A stretch of DNA of 64,000 nucleotides from Eleftheria terrae. GTDB lineage: Bacteria; Pseudomonadota; Gammaproteobacteria; Burkholderiales; Burkholderiaceae_C. The notes below the pieces were generated by a model. It did no database searches. It was given only the letters and a program-made list of their open reading frames with translations, and was not told the DNA's origin. Location of the stretch: assembly GCF_030419005.1 (NCBI RefSeq), contig NZ_CP106951.1, positions 434,001 to 498,000 on the forward strand, in the 5' to 3' direction. A program made the translations under genes and the position numbers. Positions within the stretch are counted from its first letter, which is position 1. Every line of letters begins with the position of its first letter. Positions 13,809 through 21,846 of this stretch are shown here, one piece after another.

Positions 13809-14443
13809 GGGACGGTCGATGACGACCGGGCTGGCGCCGCGGTGGCATGGTCGAGATGAGCGTCGATGACCGCACGGACCAGGCGGGCGGCAGGGCCGGT
13901 GAGTTCGGGCAATTGCGGCACACGGTCGGTCTCGATCGCTTGCAGCACCCATTCATGGATGGCGCCGACCAGCGCCGTGGCGGTGGCGGGCGGCAGGGCG
14001 CGGGCCGAGGAGCCGTCGACCACTGCGACGATGAAGTCCGCCATCTCCTGATGACTGCGCCGCCGCGCCTGCAGGCCCCGCGGCCCGAGTGCCAGGATCT
14101 CGATGAACAAGGTGCGCAGCAGGCCGGGGTCGCAGGCCAGCGCCCCGAAATATGCCTGCACCGCCTGCTCCACCTGCACATGCCAGTCGCGCGCGGGATC
14201 GATGGCGGCCTTCAGCACGTCCAGCGCCTGGCGGCTGGCATGCTCGTACAAGGCGATCAGGCAGTCGGGCTTGGCCTCGAAATGCTGATAGAAGGTGCGC
14301 TTGGACACCCGCGCACCGGCCGCGATGTCGGCAATCGTGGTGTCGGCATATCCCTTCGCGGCCACGCAGGCGGCCATCGCCTGCATCAGCCGCGCCCGGT
14401 GTTCGGCGCTCACCGGCAAGCCCTCTGCTGTCGTTCGACCCAT
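13805..14443 (-). CDS. TetR-family transcriptional regulator
   Basis: It has 212 residues. The N-terminal helix-turn-helix is clear (TTIADIAAGARVSKRTFYQHF, about residues 38-58). The rest is a typical all-helical ligand-binding domain ending in an Ala/Ser-rich tail. It is divergent from a PF10118-type hydrolase gene. Two copies of GGTAC-N6-GTACC lie in the space between them, 25 bp upstream of this gene and 18 bp upstream of the hydrolase gene. The simplest reading is that it represses both directions. The ATG at 14443 gives the normal distance to the helix-turn-helix. An upstream in-frame start at 14509 would run through an operator copy and is not used. It is the first gene of a coupled three-gene unit. 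Confidence 0.9.
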   Translation of the reverse strand: MGRTTAEGLPVSAEHRARLMQAMAACVAAKGYADTTIADIAAGARVSKRTFYQHFEAKPDCLIALYEHASRQALDVLKAAIDPARDWHVQVEQAVQAYFGALACDPGLLRTLFIEILALGPRGLQARRRSHQEMADFIVAVVDGSSARALPPATATALVGAIHEWVLQAIETDRVPQLPELTGPAARLVRAVIDAHLDHATAAPARSSSTVP

Positions 14444-14467
14444 GCGGCATTGTCCCGTCAAAGACGC

Positions 14468-14483
14468 GGTACTTGACAGTACC
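14468..14483. promoter_or_regulatory. Candidate TetR operator, copy 1
   Basis: The 16-bp palindrome GGTACTTGACAGTACC reads GGTAC-N6-GTACC with 6-bp perfect arms. It contains a consensus TTGACA -35 box (14473-14478) pointing toward the hydrolase gene. Binding here would block that promoter. The sixteen bases match the second copy at 14512-14527 in all arm positions. Confidence 0.65.
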
Positions 14484-14511
14484 ACAGCGGCTTGGCACAG
14501 TGTTCTCATTC

Positions 14512-14527
14512 GGTACCAAGGCGTACC
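14512..14527. promoter_or_regulatory. Candidate TetR operator, copy 2
   Basis: The 16-bp element GGTACCAAGGCGTACC has the same GGTAC-N6-GTACC arms as copy 1. With flanking bases the arms extend to CGGTAC/GTACCG. Its centre is 44 bp from that of copy 1, close to four helical turns. It lies 17 bp before the hydrolase ATG, in the expected leader. Confidence 0.65.
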
Positions 14528-14544
14528 GCAACGTGGAGAACGAG

Positions 14545-15369
14545 ATGACAGAGCTGGTGGTGCGGCGTCTCTTGATCGATCTGACGCAGCCTTTCGAGCG
14601 GCACTGGAACGGGGGCGATGCGTTCCGCACCGCGTTCCTGAATGCCTTGTCGATGAGCTTTCCGGTGGGCGAGCAGTTTTTCATCGATGCGGTGCGCAAC
14701 GGCGTGAAGGCGCTGCCGGAGGCGCAGCAGGAGCGCTTCAAGGAGGAAGTGGCCGGCTTCATCGGCCAGGAGGCGACGCATCGGCGCATCCACGGGTTGT
14801 TCAACGGCCACCTGGAGCGGCAAGGCTACGACAACGGCTGGGAGCGGCGCGCCAAGCGGCGCATCAAGCGCCTGCAGGGCCTGAACGTGCGGCACCCGCT
14901 GGCCATCACCGCCGCATACGAGCATTTCACCGCCATCCTGGCCGAGTACCTGCTGCAGCATCCCGACAGCATCGGCGACAACGTGCCGCGGCTCAAGACG
15001 ATGTGGATGTGGCACGCGGCCGAGGAATCGGAGCACAAGAGCACCGCCTTCGACGTGTACCAGGCCCTGGGGGGCAACCACCGCTGGCGCATGCGCTGGT
15101 TCCGCATCGTCACCTTCTTCTTCATCCTCGACGCGGCCATGCAGACGATCAGCAACCTGCGGCATGACCGGACGCTCTTCAAGCGCAGTACCTGGAAGAG
15201 CGCGATGCATTTCCTTTTCGGCGAGAAGGGCCTCGTCACGCTGACCCGGGCGCCGTGGCGGGCCTACAAGTCGGAGCACTTCCATCCCGCACAGCAGGGC
15301 AGCACCTTGTCGTCCCACTGGCTGCGCACGCATGCCGATCAATTCTCGGTGGTGGGGCAGGGCCGCTGA
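14545..15369 (+). CDS. PF10118-type metal-dependent hydrolase
   Basis: It has 274 residues. It resembles the family of predicted metal-dependent hydrolases (COG3687/PF10118): helical, with conserved acidic and His pairs. Visible are GQEATHRRIH (about 68-77) and HAAEESEHK (about 156-164), which together could hold a di-metal centre as in ferritin-like folds. Its true substrate is not known. The ATG at 14545 is preceded by GGAGAACGAG. The divergent TetR gene and the paired palindromes between them suggest it is induced by a small molecule recognised by that regulator. TetR neighbours are common for this family as I recall it, but I could not verify that here. Confidence 0.85.
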   Translation: MTELVVRRLLIDLTQPFERHWNGGDAFRTAFLNALSMSFPVGEQFFIDAVRNGVKALPEAQQERFKEEVAGFIGQEATHRRIHGLFNGHLERQGYDNGWERRAKRRIKRLQGLNVRHPLAITAAYEHFTAILAEYLLQHPDSIGDNVPRLKTMWMWHAAEESEHKSTAFDVYQALGGNHRWRMRWFRIVTFFFILDAAMQTISNLRHDRTLFKRSTWKSAMHFLFGEKGLVTLTRAPWRAYKSEHFHPAQQGSTLSSHWLRTHADQFSVVGQGR

Positions 15370-15423
15370 AGGCGCCGCCAGCCGGCACGCTGCAAACGCC
15401 TCGGGCGGCGGCACAATGCCGGC

Positions 15424-16170
15424 ATGACGCCGACCGCCCCTGCCGCCGCCCGCTCACTGCGCTTCGACCGCCTGGACGCCTTGCGTGCCGTGGCCATCCT
15501 GTGGATGGCCGTGTTCCATTTCTGTTTCGATCTCAACCATTTCCGGCTGATCGAAAAGCAGAACTTCTACACCGACCCCTTCTGGACCTGGCAGCGCACC
15601 TGCATCGTCTCGCTGTTCCTGTTTGTCGCGGGACTGGGGCAGGCGGTGGCCTGGCAGCAGGGGCAGGGCTGGAGGCGTTTCTGGCGGCGCTGGGCCCAGG
15701 TGGCGGGCTGTGCGCTGCTGGTGAGTGCCGGGTCCTACGTCATGTTCCCGAACAGCTTCATCTACTTCGGTGTGCTGCACGGCATTGCGGTGATGCTGGT
15801 CATCACGCGGCTGACGGCGGGTTGGGGGCGCTGGCTGTGGCTGCTGGGGCTGGTGGCGGTGTTGCTGCCACAGCTGGTCCAGCACGCGGTGTTCGACACA
15901 CGGGGGACGAACTGGGTCGGGCTGGTGACGCGCAAGCCCGTCACGGAAGACTATGTGCCGGTGCTGCCCTGGCTCGGCGTGATGTGGTGGGGCATGGCGG
16001 CCGGGCAGTGGGCCCTGGGGCGGCGGCCGCAGTGGTTCGGTGGCGGCTTGCCGGCGCCGGCCCGTCCGCTGGCTGTGCTCGGGCGCTGGAGCCTGAGCTT
16101 CTACATGGTGCACCAGCCGGTGCTGATCGGCTTGTTGACCGCCTGGGTGGCGCTGCGGCGAATGATGTGA
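15424..16170 (+). CDS. DUF1624/HGSNAT-like membrane protein
   Basis: It has 248 residues and about seven membrane segments. The N-terminal RLDALRAVAILWMAVFHFCFD resembles the start of DUF1624 proteins and heparan-alpha-glucosaminide N-acetyltransferase-like acyltransferases. The His in the first membrane helix is the likely acetyl-carrying residue. The C-terminus has SLSFYMVHQP, another family signature. It would move acetyl groups across or within the inner membrane, but the acceptor is unknown. It is 54 bp after the hydrolase gene in the same direction and may share its transcript. Confidence 0.8.
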   Translation: MTPTAPAAARSLRFDRLDALRAVAILWMAVFHFCFDLNHFRLIEKQNFYTDPFWTWQRTCIVSLFLFVAGLGQAVAWQQGQGWRRFWRRWAQVAGCALLVSAGSYVMFPNSFIYFGVLHGIAVMLVITRLTAGWGRWLWLLGLVAVLLPQLVQHAVFDTRGTNWVGLVTRKPVTEDYVPVLPWLGVMWWGMAAGQWALGRRPQWFGGGLPAPARPLAVLGRWSLSFYMVHQPVLIGLLTAWVALRRMM

Positions 16171-17002
16171 TGGCGCCCGCCTGCCCTTTCAGCGTCGAGT
16201 GACGCCGGCCGAAGGGGCAACGGGCCTGCAGGCCTGGAGGGACGCCTGGCCGTTGGGGCAGCGAATTGCTGTGCCCGGTCCGTCTGGATGCGCCGGGGGC
16301 GAGCTTCGTCGTGCACCAGCCGCTGGCCACTGGCCGGGACCGAGACAAGTTTCGGATCTGGTGCGTCGATGGCGACAGGGGGGGCGGCTGGTGACGGCCG
16401 CCGCATGACCGGGGAAGCGAGCGATACCCTCAGGTTCGACTCGGAGCTTTTCGCCATCCGGTTTCCAGCGGGCCGGTGGACGGAATGCAGCGGTCGTCCA
16501 TCCAGCCCATCGCTCATTTTGGGATTTGGCGACAGCGTCCCCGCCGGCATACAAAACACCCTCCATTTAAATGCCGTGCTGTCGATCAACAGGGGGCGCC
16601 CCTGAAGTTGTGGGGCGGCAAAGCGAGGCCTCCCGCATGCTTTTGCGGCACGACTGCTGATGGTTCTCGCCGTGACGATATTCAAAACCAATTGTCCGGC
16701 TTGTGCACTGCCGCATAACGTGTACCGTCGTTCCTCGGCAAGGTTGGATTGGGCGGATCGAGCGCAGCAAAGAACAGCGGTTGATTCACTCCCACAGGGC
16801 AACACGCACAGTAGGCAGTTTTCTCGCGCGTCCCTTTCATCGGAAGGCAAGGGCACCAGGTGACGCATTTCTCGCACTGGTCAGGTACCAATGCCCGCCG
16901 AACCCACCTTGCTGGCCGCCAGAGCCAGTCCCGGCTGGTTCTCTTCGTGATCGGTTTCCCCGCTGTCTCAATATCGTGACAGGCGGGTGAAAGGACGCAG
17001 CC
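16171..17002. other. Gene-poor gap, AT-richer than surroundings
   Basis: No gene is supported in these 832 bp. Open frames exist on both strands, the longest a minus-strand one at 16101-16877, but it overlaps the end of the DUF1624 gene antisense. Its translation is rich in Arg, Pro and Ser with no domain. The stretch 16430-16990 is visibly richer in A and T than the rest (for example the palindrome CATTTAAATG at 16564-16573) and has no coding bias I can see. It probably holds the control region of the next gene and perhaps degraded foreign DNA. Confidence 0.5.
16959..16987 (+). promoter_or_regulatory. Stem-loop just before the JmjC-like gene
   Basis: CCCGCTGTC pairs with GACAGGCGGG through nine base pairs and one bulged G around a 10-nt AT-rich loop. 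The stem ends three bases before the AAAGGA ribosome site (16990-16995) of the gene at 17003. It could affect translation or message stability. No T-run follows. Confidence 0.35.
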
Positions 17003-18028
17003 ATGTTGCACCAAGACCAACTGTCTCATGCCTATATCAATGTGATTGATCCGCCGAGCCACCAAGTGACCTTGACCCGCGAAAACATCGCTCGATTCAC
17101 TGATGGCTTTTCCAGGCCGGCGCTGTTTCGTCAAATGCTGGTCATCGAAGAAAAACTGGCCGGCCGTGCCTTTTACGAGGCGGTCGACGGCCGAGAAACG
17201 CTGCAGTGGCGCGTCAAGCACGGCGAAGGGCCGGTGTCGATGCGGGCCGAGGACGGCAGTTCGGACTACAACTACGTGACCGGCAAGCTTGGCACCGGCA
17301 CGGAGTTCCTCGACGACATCTTCGAGCGCCGGCTGGACGTCTACTCCCACCTGGGCACCATCTCGTCGGGCTACAACGACCCCTATGAATGGGGCAAGCT
17401 CGCCTTCAACCGCCTCAAGGACGAGCTGTTCCGCTCCGGCTGGTGCCAGGTGCCCGGCTGGCGGGTCAGCGGGCACATGTTCTTTGGCCACAGCAACCAG
17501 GAATACGGCGAGCCCAGCCGCGGCGCGGTGGGCAGCGACTGGCACATGTTCCCGACGCTCAACATCTTCGTGATGGTGGCCGGCCGCAAGCGCTGGATGA
17601 CCCGGCCGCCCCGCCTCGGTGAGCAGTTCGAGGAGTACGACCGGCTGTTCTCCAGCAGCAGCGGCCGCGAGGCGCCGGGAGCGAGCTTCGAGCATGACCT
17701 GGTCTACCTGGAGCCTGGCGATGTGCTGCTCAACCTGCCGTTCGAATGGCACAAGGTCCTCAATGCCCGGGGACTGAGCATCGGTGCGGCCTTTCGGGTC
17801 ATCGACGACCATTACCTGCAGGCCTTGTCGGCCCGCGGCAACCTCGACGTGAGCCGAGTCGATGTCGATGCGGACCCGCAGGAGCATGAGGAGCTGGCGC
17901 ACTTCCTGACCAGTCTCGGCTATGCCTCGCGCCACCTGCCGCGTGCACAGATGATGCTCAATGACCTCGAATACGCCTACCTGCGCCGCCGTGGCGGCTC
18001 CGGCTCGGTGCGGGTCGAGCGATTGTGA
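17003..18028 (+). CDS. JmjC/cupin-like oxygenase-fold protein with altered iron site
   Basis: It has 341 residues. The middle region matches the cupin-like/JmjC core: DWHMFPTLNIFVMVAGRKRW (about 179-198), then YLEPGDVLLNLPFEWHKVLN (about 235-254). In active members the first block reads His-x-Asp, which with a distal His binds Fe(II). Here it reads His181-Met-Phe, while the distal His250 and the GRKRW lysine are kept. It may therefore bind iron differently (an Asp lies at 179) or be a non-catalytic binder. Substrate is unknown; family members hydroxylate protein or peptide side chains using 2-oxoglutarate. It starts with a good AAAGGA site and stands alone after an 830-bp gap. Confidence 0.75.
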   Translation: MLHQDQLSHAYINVIDPPSHQVTLTRENIARFTDGFSRPALFRQMLVIEEKLAGRAFYEAVDGRETLQWRVKHGEGPVSMRAEDGSSDYNYVTGKLGTGTEFLDDIFERRLDVYSHLGTISSGYNDPYEWGKLAFNRLKDELFRSGWCQVPGWRVSGHMFFGHSNQEYGEPSRGAVGSDWHMFPTLNIFVMVAGRKRWMTRPPRLGEQFEEYDRLFSSSSGREAPGASFEHDLVYLEPGDVLLNLPFEWHKVLNARGLSIGAAFRVIDDHYLQALSARGNLDVSRVDVDADPQEHEELAHFLTSLGYASRHLPRAQMMLNDLEYAYLRRRGGSGSVRVERL

Positions 18029-18077
18029 CGGACGAGCGGCCCTACCGGCCTTGCCCGCGTGATGAAAGGCGCCCTTG

Positions 18078-18986
18078 ATGAACCCACCCTCGGCCCGCGC
18101 CGAAGGCGTGATCTACGGCCTGCTGTCTGCCTTGATCTGGGGCGCCTTTCCGGTGGTGACCCGGCTTGGCGTGGCCCGCACGGCGCTTGACGGCTTCGAC
18201 GTCACCGCCTTGCGCTTTGGCGTGTCCGGCCTGGTGTTGCTGCCCTACCTGATGCGGGCCGGCCGAGGCGGGGTGAGCTGGAGCGCCCTCGCGCTGATGG
18301 TGGTGGGCATCGGTGCGCCCTACATGCTGGTGGTCGCGCTGGGGCTGGCCCGGGCGCCCGTGGAGCATTTTGCGGTGATCACGCCGGGCAGCATGATCCT
18401 GTTTTCGGTGCTCCTCAGTGCCCGGGTCCTGCACACGCGGCTCGGCGGCCGCGCCCTGGGCGGCGTGGCGCTCATCCTGCTCGGCGTGCTGCTGATCGGC
18501 CTGCAGGGTCTGCGCGGTGCGGGCAGCGGCAGCATCGGCGTGCATGCCGCCTTCCTGCTGGGCGGGTTGATGTGGGCGGTCTACACGGTCACGTCGAAGG
18601 CGTGTGGCGTGCAGCCCTTCCATGCCACTGCGCTGGTCTCGGTGGCGTCGATGGTGCTCTACCTTCCGCCTTACCTGCTGCTGCGCGGGCCGGCCTTGCT
18701 GCAGGCGCCGCTGCACGACGTGCTGGTGCAAGGCGTCTACCAGGGCGTGCTGGTCTCCATCGTGGCCTTGTTCTTCTACAGCCAGGCGGTCTATCACCTG
18801 GGGCCGGCCCGGGGGGCCCTGTTTGCGGCGCTGGTGCCGGGCATGGCGACGATGCTGGCCGCCTTCCTGCTCGGCGAATGGCCTGCACCATTCGCGGTGC
18901 TCGGCCTGGCGGTGGTGACCGGCGGCATGCTGCTGTCGCTGCTGGACGGGCGCTCACCGCCTGCCGCCGCTCCCGGCCGTTCTTGA
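18078..18986 (+). CDS. EamA/DMT-family transporter
   Basis: It has 302 residues and ten predicted membrane helices in two repeated halves, the usual EamA layout. The family exports small metabolites such as amino acids or their derivatives; the substrate cannot be told from sequence. The ATG at 18078 has AAAGG eight bases upstream and is preferred over the TTG one codon before it. The gene begins 49 bp after the JmjC-like gene and may be transcribed with it. Confidence 0.9.
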   Translation: MNPPSARAEGVIYGLLSALIWGAFPVVTRLGVARTALDGFDVTALRFGVSGLVLLPYLMRAGRGGVSWSALALMVVGIGAPYMLVVALGLARAPVEHFAVITPGSMILFSVLLSARVLHTRLGGRALGGVALILLGVLLIGLQGLRGAGSGSIGVHAAFLLGGLMWAVYTVTSKACGVQPFHATALVSVASMVLYLPPYLLLRGPALLQAPLHDVLVQGVYQGVLVSIVALFFYSQAVYHLGPARGALFAALVPGMATMLAAFLLGEWPAPFAVLGLAVVTGGMLLSLLDGRSPPAAAPGRS

Positions 18987-19091
18987 CCGTCCCAGCCCGC
19001 TTGGCCACACTCGGCCTGCGCACGCCGGCCCTGCGGCCGGTGGTCTGCCCCGCCTTGCCTGCGTACCCCCGCCGCTGCCCAGGAGCCTGAC

Positions 19092-19541
19092 ATGACCACA
19101 TCGCTTCGCCTCGACGACTTTCCTTGCCGCAGCTACGACAAGCTGCGCTACGGGGACACCGACCGCCAGGGCCATGTGAACAACGCGGTGTTCGCCACCT
19201 TGCTGGAGACCGGCCGCGTCGAGATCCTCTACGACCCGGACGCGCCGCTGGCCGAGGCAGGCAGCGCCTTCGTACTGGCGCGCCTCACGCTCGAATTCGT
19301 CAGCGAGGTGCACTGGCCGGGCCGGGTCGACATCGGCACCCGGGTGGCCGCCGTGGGACGCAGCTCGATCACGCTGGAACAGGCGGTGTTCCAGGACGCG
19401 CGCCTGGTGGCCAGTGGCCAGACGGTGATCGTCCAGGTGAACGAGGCGACGCGTCGCTCGCAAGCCTTGTCCGAGCCGGCCCTGGCCCGCTTGCGCGCCC
19501 TGATGCCGCCCGTGGCACCGCCGGCGGCTGCGGCGTCCTGA
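19092..19541 (+). CDS. Hotdog-fold acyl-CoA thioesterase (4HBT/YbgC-like)
   Basis: It has 149 residues. A single hotdog domain is seen with YGDTDRQGHVNNAVF (about 18-32). The Asp and the His-Val-Asn-Asn stretch are the usual 4-hydroxybenzoyl-CoA thioesterase active-site pattern. It hydrolyses acyl-CoA, but the chain preference is unknown. A good AGGAG site lies seven bases before the ATG. Its end runs into a strong bidirectional terminator shared with the minus-strand parvulin gene. Confidence 0.9.
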   Translation: MTTSLRLDDFPCRSYDKLRYGDTDRQGHVNNAVFATLLETGRVEILYDPDAPLAEAGSAFVLARLTLEFVSEVHWPGRVDIGTRVAAVGRSSITLEQAVFQDARLVASGQTVIVQVNEATRRSQALSEPALARLRALMPPVAPPAAAAS

Positions 19542-19546
19542 ATGAA

Positions 19547-19570
19547 AAAGGCGCCCCGCGGGGCGCCTTT
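19547..19570. terminator. Bidirectional terminator, thioesterase/parvulin
   Basis: A perfect 24-bp palindrome: AAAGGCGCCCCG followed directly by its reverse complement. The stem is GC-rich, with an A-run on the left and a T-run on the right, so it works for both converging genes. Confidence 0.9.
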
Positions 19571-19596
19571 CTCTGGAGCGGCCCGCAGGCCGGTCA

Positions 19597-20406
19597 TCAC
19601 TGGGCGAACTTGTAGTCCGTCTTGGCGTTGTTGCGCAGGTCGTCGCGGAACTTGGCCATCTTCTGCTGCGTCAGGCTCTGCTGGATCTGCGGCTTCACTT
19701 CATCGATGGACGGCACCTTGGCGTCGCGCACATCTTCCAGCTTGATGATGTGGTAGCCGAACTGCGATTTCACCGGCGTCGGGGTGACTTCACCCTTCTT
19801 CAGGCCCACCATGGCTTGCGAGAACTCCGGCACATAGCTGCCCGGTGCCGCCCAGTCCAGGTCACCGCCGTTGGTGGCAGAGCCGGTGTCCTTCGAGTTC
19901 TTCTTTGCCAGGTCCTCGAACTTGGCGCCGCCCTTGATCTGGGTGATCAGCTTCTTGGCCTGGTCTTCCTTCTCCACCAGGATGTGGCGGGCGCGGTATT
20001 CCTTGTCACCGGCCTGGCCCTTGAACTTGTCGTATTCGGCCTGGACTTCGGCGTCGGTCACCGGATTGGTCTTCTGGTAGTCGGCGAACAGTTCGCGGAT
20101 CAGCAGGGTCTGGCGGGCCAGCTCGAGCTGCTGCTTGTAGCTGTCGGAGCTGTTCAGGCCGCGCTTCTCGGCTTCCTGCAGGAAGATCTCACGCAGCACG
20201 ACTTCGTCCTTGACCTGCTTTTCGAGCTCGGGCGTGACCGGCTGGCCTTGCTTGGAGATCTGGCTGATCAGCGCGTCGGCCCGCTCCTTGGGCACGGCCT
20301 TGCCGTTGACGATGGCGATGTTCTGCGCCGAGGCAGCCACCGGGGCCAGCAATGCAGCGCTCAGAGCCAGGCTCAACGCGCCGAGCGCGAAACTAGTTTT
20401 CTTCAT
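19597..20406 (-). CDS. Periplasmic parvulin-type peptidyl-prolyl isomerase
   Basis: It has 269 residues. A signal peptide (MKKTSFALGALSLALSAALL, cut after Ala-Ser-Ala at about 24) exports it. A SurA-like N-terminal helical part comes next, then one parvulin domain with RARHILV and GGDLDW to FGYHIIKLED (about 145-240). It helps fold outer-membrane or periplasmic proteins by isomerising X-Pro bonds. The ATG at 20406 with AGAGG upstream gives the signal peptide; the in-frame start 15 codons earlier does not. It is the last gene of the selO-msrB-yciB-bolA run, but 88 bp separate it from bolA. Confidence 0.93.
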   Translation of the reverse strand: MKKTSFALGALSLALSAALLAPVAASAQNIAIVNGKAVPKERADALISQISKQGQPVTPELEKQVKDEVVLREIFLQEAEKRGLNSSDSYKQQLELARQTLLIRELFADYQKTNPVTDAEVQAEYDKFKGQAGDKEYRARHILVEKEDQAKKLITQIKGGAKFEDLAKKNSKDTGSATNGGDLDWAAPGSYVPEFSQAMVGLKKGEVTPTPVKSQFGYHIIKLEDVRDAKVPSIDEVKPQIQQSLTQQKMAKFRDDLRNNAKTDYKFAQ

Positions 20407-20494
20407 GGAAACCTCTCTGGTCGAAAAGGGGAGGGCAGCGCAATGCTTCAATCATGAAATGCCGGTTGAAACCCGGTAGCGCGCTGCGAGGAAT

Positions 20495-20761
20495 TCAAAC
20501 TTCGTCGGGCGTATGAGCCTGTATGGCAAGGGCGTGAATACCCTGGGGAATCAAAGGCATCAGGGCACTATACACGAGCCGATGCCGCGCCAGCCGTGAC
20601 AAACCGCAAAAGCGTTCGCTGACGACATGAACCGAAAAATGCCGACCTTCACGAGCGCCGGCATGGCCGGCATGCAGGTGGCTGTCGTCCTGCACGCGCA
20701 GCTGTACGGGGGCCAGGCCGGCCTGCAGTGCAGCTTCAATCTGCTGGGCGGTGACACTCAT
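20495..20761 (-). CDS. BolA-family protein
   Basis: It has 88 residues. The BolA core is clear: a loop of His residues (SHLHAGH), RFCGLSRLARHRLVY (about 49-63) and GIHALAIQAHTPDE at the end. BolA proteins work with monothiol glutaredoxins in iron-sulfur handling and affect cell shape under stress. The ATG at 20761 lies one base past the stop of yciB, so the two are closely coupled. A longer start at 20782 would overlap yciB and adds seven atypical residues. Confidence 0.92.
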   Translation of the reverse strand: MSVTAQQIEAALQAGLAPVQLRVQDDSHLHAGHAGAREGRHFSVHVVSERFCGLSRLARHRLVYSALMPLIPQGIHALAIQAHTPDEV

Positions 20762-20762
20762 T

Positions 20763-21392
20763 TCAGGGCTGCTGCTCTTCACTCTTGATATGCCGGCTGA
20801 GGTAGACCCCCTGGCCCAGCATGAACAACACCATCAGCCCCAGGCTGCCGAACAGCTTGAAGTTGACCCAGGTGGCGGTCGAGTAGCTGTAGGCCACGTA
20901 GATATTCAGCAAACCCATCAGACCGAAAAAGGCGATCCAGGCGAAATTAAGGCGCTGCCACACCGAGGCGGGCAGCTCGACCTGGGTGCTCATCAGGGCC
21001 TGCAGCAGGTTCTTGCGGAACAGCGTGTGGCTGATCCAGAAGGCCGCGCCCGTCACCCAGTACAGCACGCTGGGCTTCCACTTGATGAAGGTCTCGCTGT
21101 GGAACCAGATCGTTGCGCCGCCCAGCACCGTGACCAGGATCAGGCTGACCCACAGCATCTTGTCGATCTTGCGGCCGCGCGCGAGCTGCCAGGCGATCTG
21201 CGCCGCGGTGGCTGCAATGACCACCACGGTGGCCAGCAGCACCGGCGCCTCCTTGGCGCCCACCACACCGCCCGAGACCATGAAGCCCAGCCAGTCGGTG
21301 GCCGCGGTGGCAGCCCAGTCGGCATGCCCCTCGGCGTACTTGAACATGCCGAAGAACAGGATCACCGGCAGGAAGTCGAACAGGAGTTTCAT
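20763..21392 (-). CDS. yciB: YciB/septation protein A family membrane protein
   Basis: It has 209 residues. It begins MKLLFDFLPVILFFGMFKY, the family signature, and has about five membrane helices. The internal stretches FWISHTLFRKNLLQALM and LNFAWIAFFGLMGLLNIYVAY are conserved in the family. It is linked to cell-envelope and septum formation, but its exact job is unsettled. bolA follows immediately. Confidence 0.93.
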   Translation of the reverse strand: MKLLFDFLPVILFFGMFKYAEGHADWAATAATDWLGFMVSGGVVGAKEAPVLLATVVVIAATAAQIAWQLARGRKIDKMLWVSLILVTVLGGATIWFHSETFIKWKPSVLYWVTGAAFWISHTLFRKNLLQALMSTQVELPASVWQRLNFAWIAFFGLMGLLNIYVAYSYSTATWVNFKLFGSLGLMVLFMLGQGVYLSRHIKSEEQQP

Positions 21393-21438
21393 CGCTTGTG
21401 TGCGGACCGCGCTGCGTGCAGGCGGCCGCCGGCCCTTA

Positions 21439-21846
21439 TCAGTCTTTTCGTTCGGCGAAGTCTAACGCGGCGGAATTGATGCAGTAGCGCAAGCCGGTGG
21501 GTTGCGGCCCGTCATCGAACACGTGGCCCAGGTGCGCACCACAGCGGCGACAGGTGACCTCGACCCGGACCATGCCGTGGCTGTGGTCCATCTCGCGGTC
21601 GATCGCGTCCTCGGCCAGCGGCTCGAAGTAGCTGGGCCAGCCGCAGCCGGCGTCGAACTTGCTGGACGAATCGAACAAGGGTTCGCCGCAGCAGACGCAG
21701 CGGTAGACGCCGTCGGCCTGGTGGTCCCAGTACTTGCCGGTGAAGGGGCGCTCGGTCGCGGCATGCCGCGTCACCTGGTATTGCAGCGGGTCGAGCTGCT
21801 GGCGCCATTCCTCGTCGCTCTTCTTGATCTCGTGGTCCTTGCTCAT
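21439..21846 (-). CDS. msrB: Peptide-methionine (R)-S-oxide reductase
   Basis: Reduces methionine-R-sulfoxide in proteins. It has 135 residues, the size of a stand-alone MsrB. The zinc cysteines are Cys50/Cys53 and Cys99/Cys102. The catalytic Cys122 is in RYCINSAAL and the resolving Cys68 in GCGWPS. There is no signal peptide, so it is cytoplasmic. Its ATG overlaps the stop codon of selO as ATGA (21843-21846), so the two are translated together. Confidence 0.96.
   Translation of the reverse strand: MSKDHEIKKSDEEWRQQLDPLQYQVTRHAATERPFTGKYWDHQADGVYRCVCCGEPLFDSSSKFDAGCGWPSYFEPLAEDAIDREMDHSHGMVRVEVTCRRCGAHLGHVFDDGPQPTGLRYCINSAALDFAERKD

Noticed and set aside
16101..16877. A 258-codon minus-strand frame in the gap
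   Set aside because: Low-complexity translation without a domain, and it overlaps the DUF1624 gene antisense.
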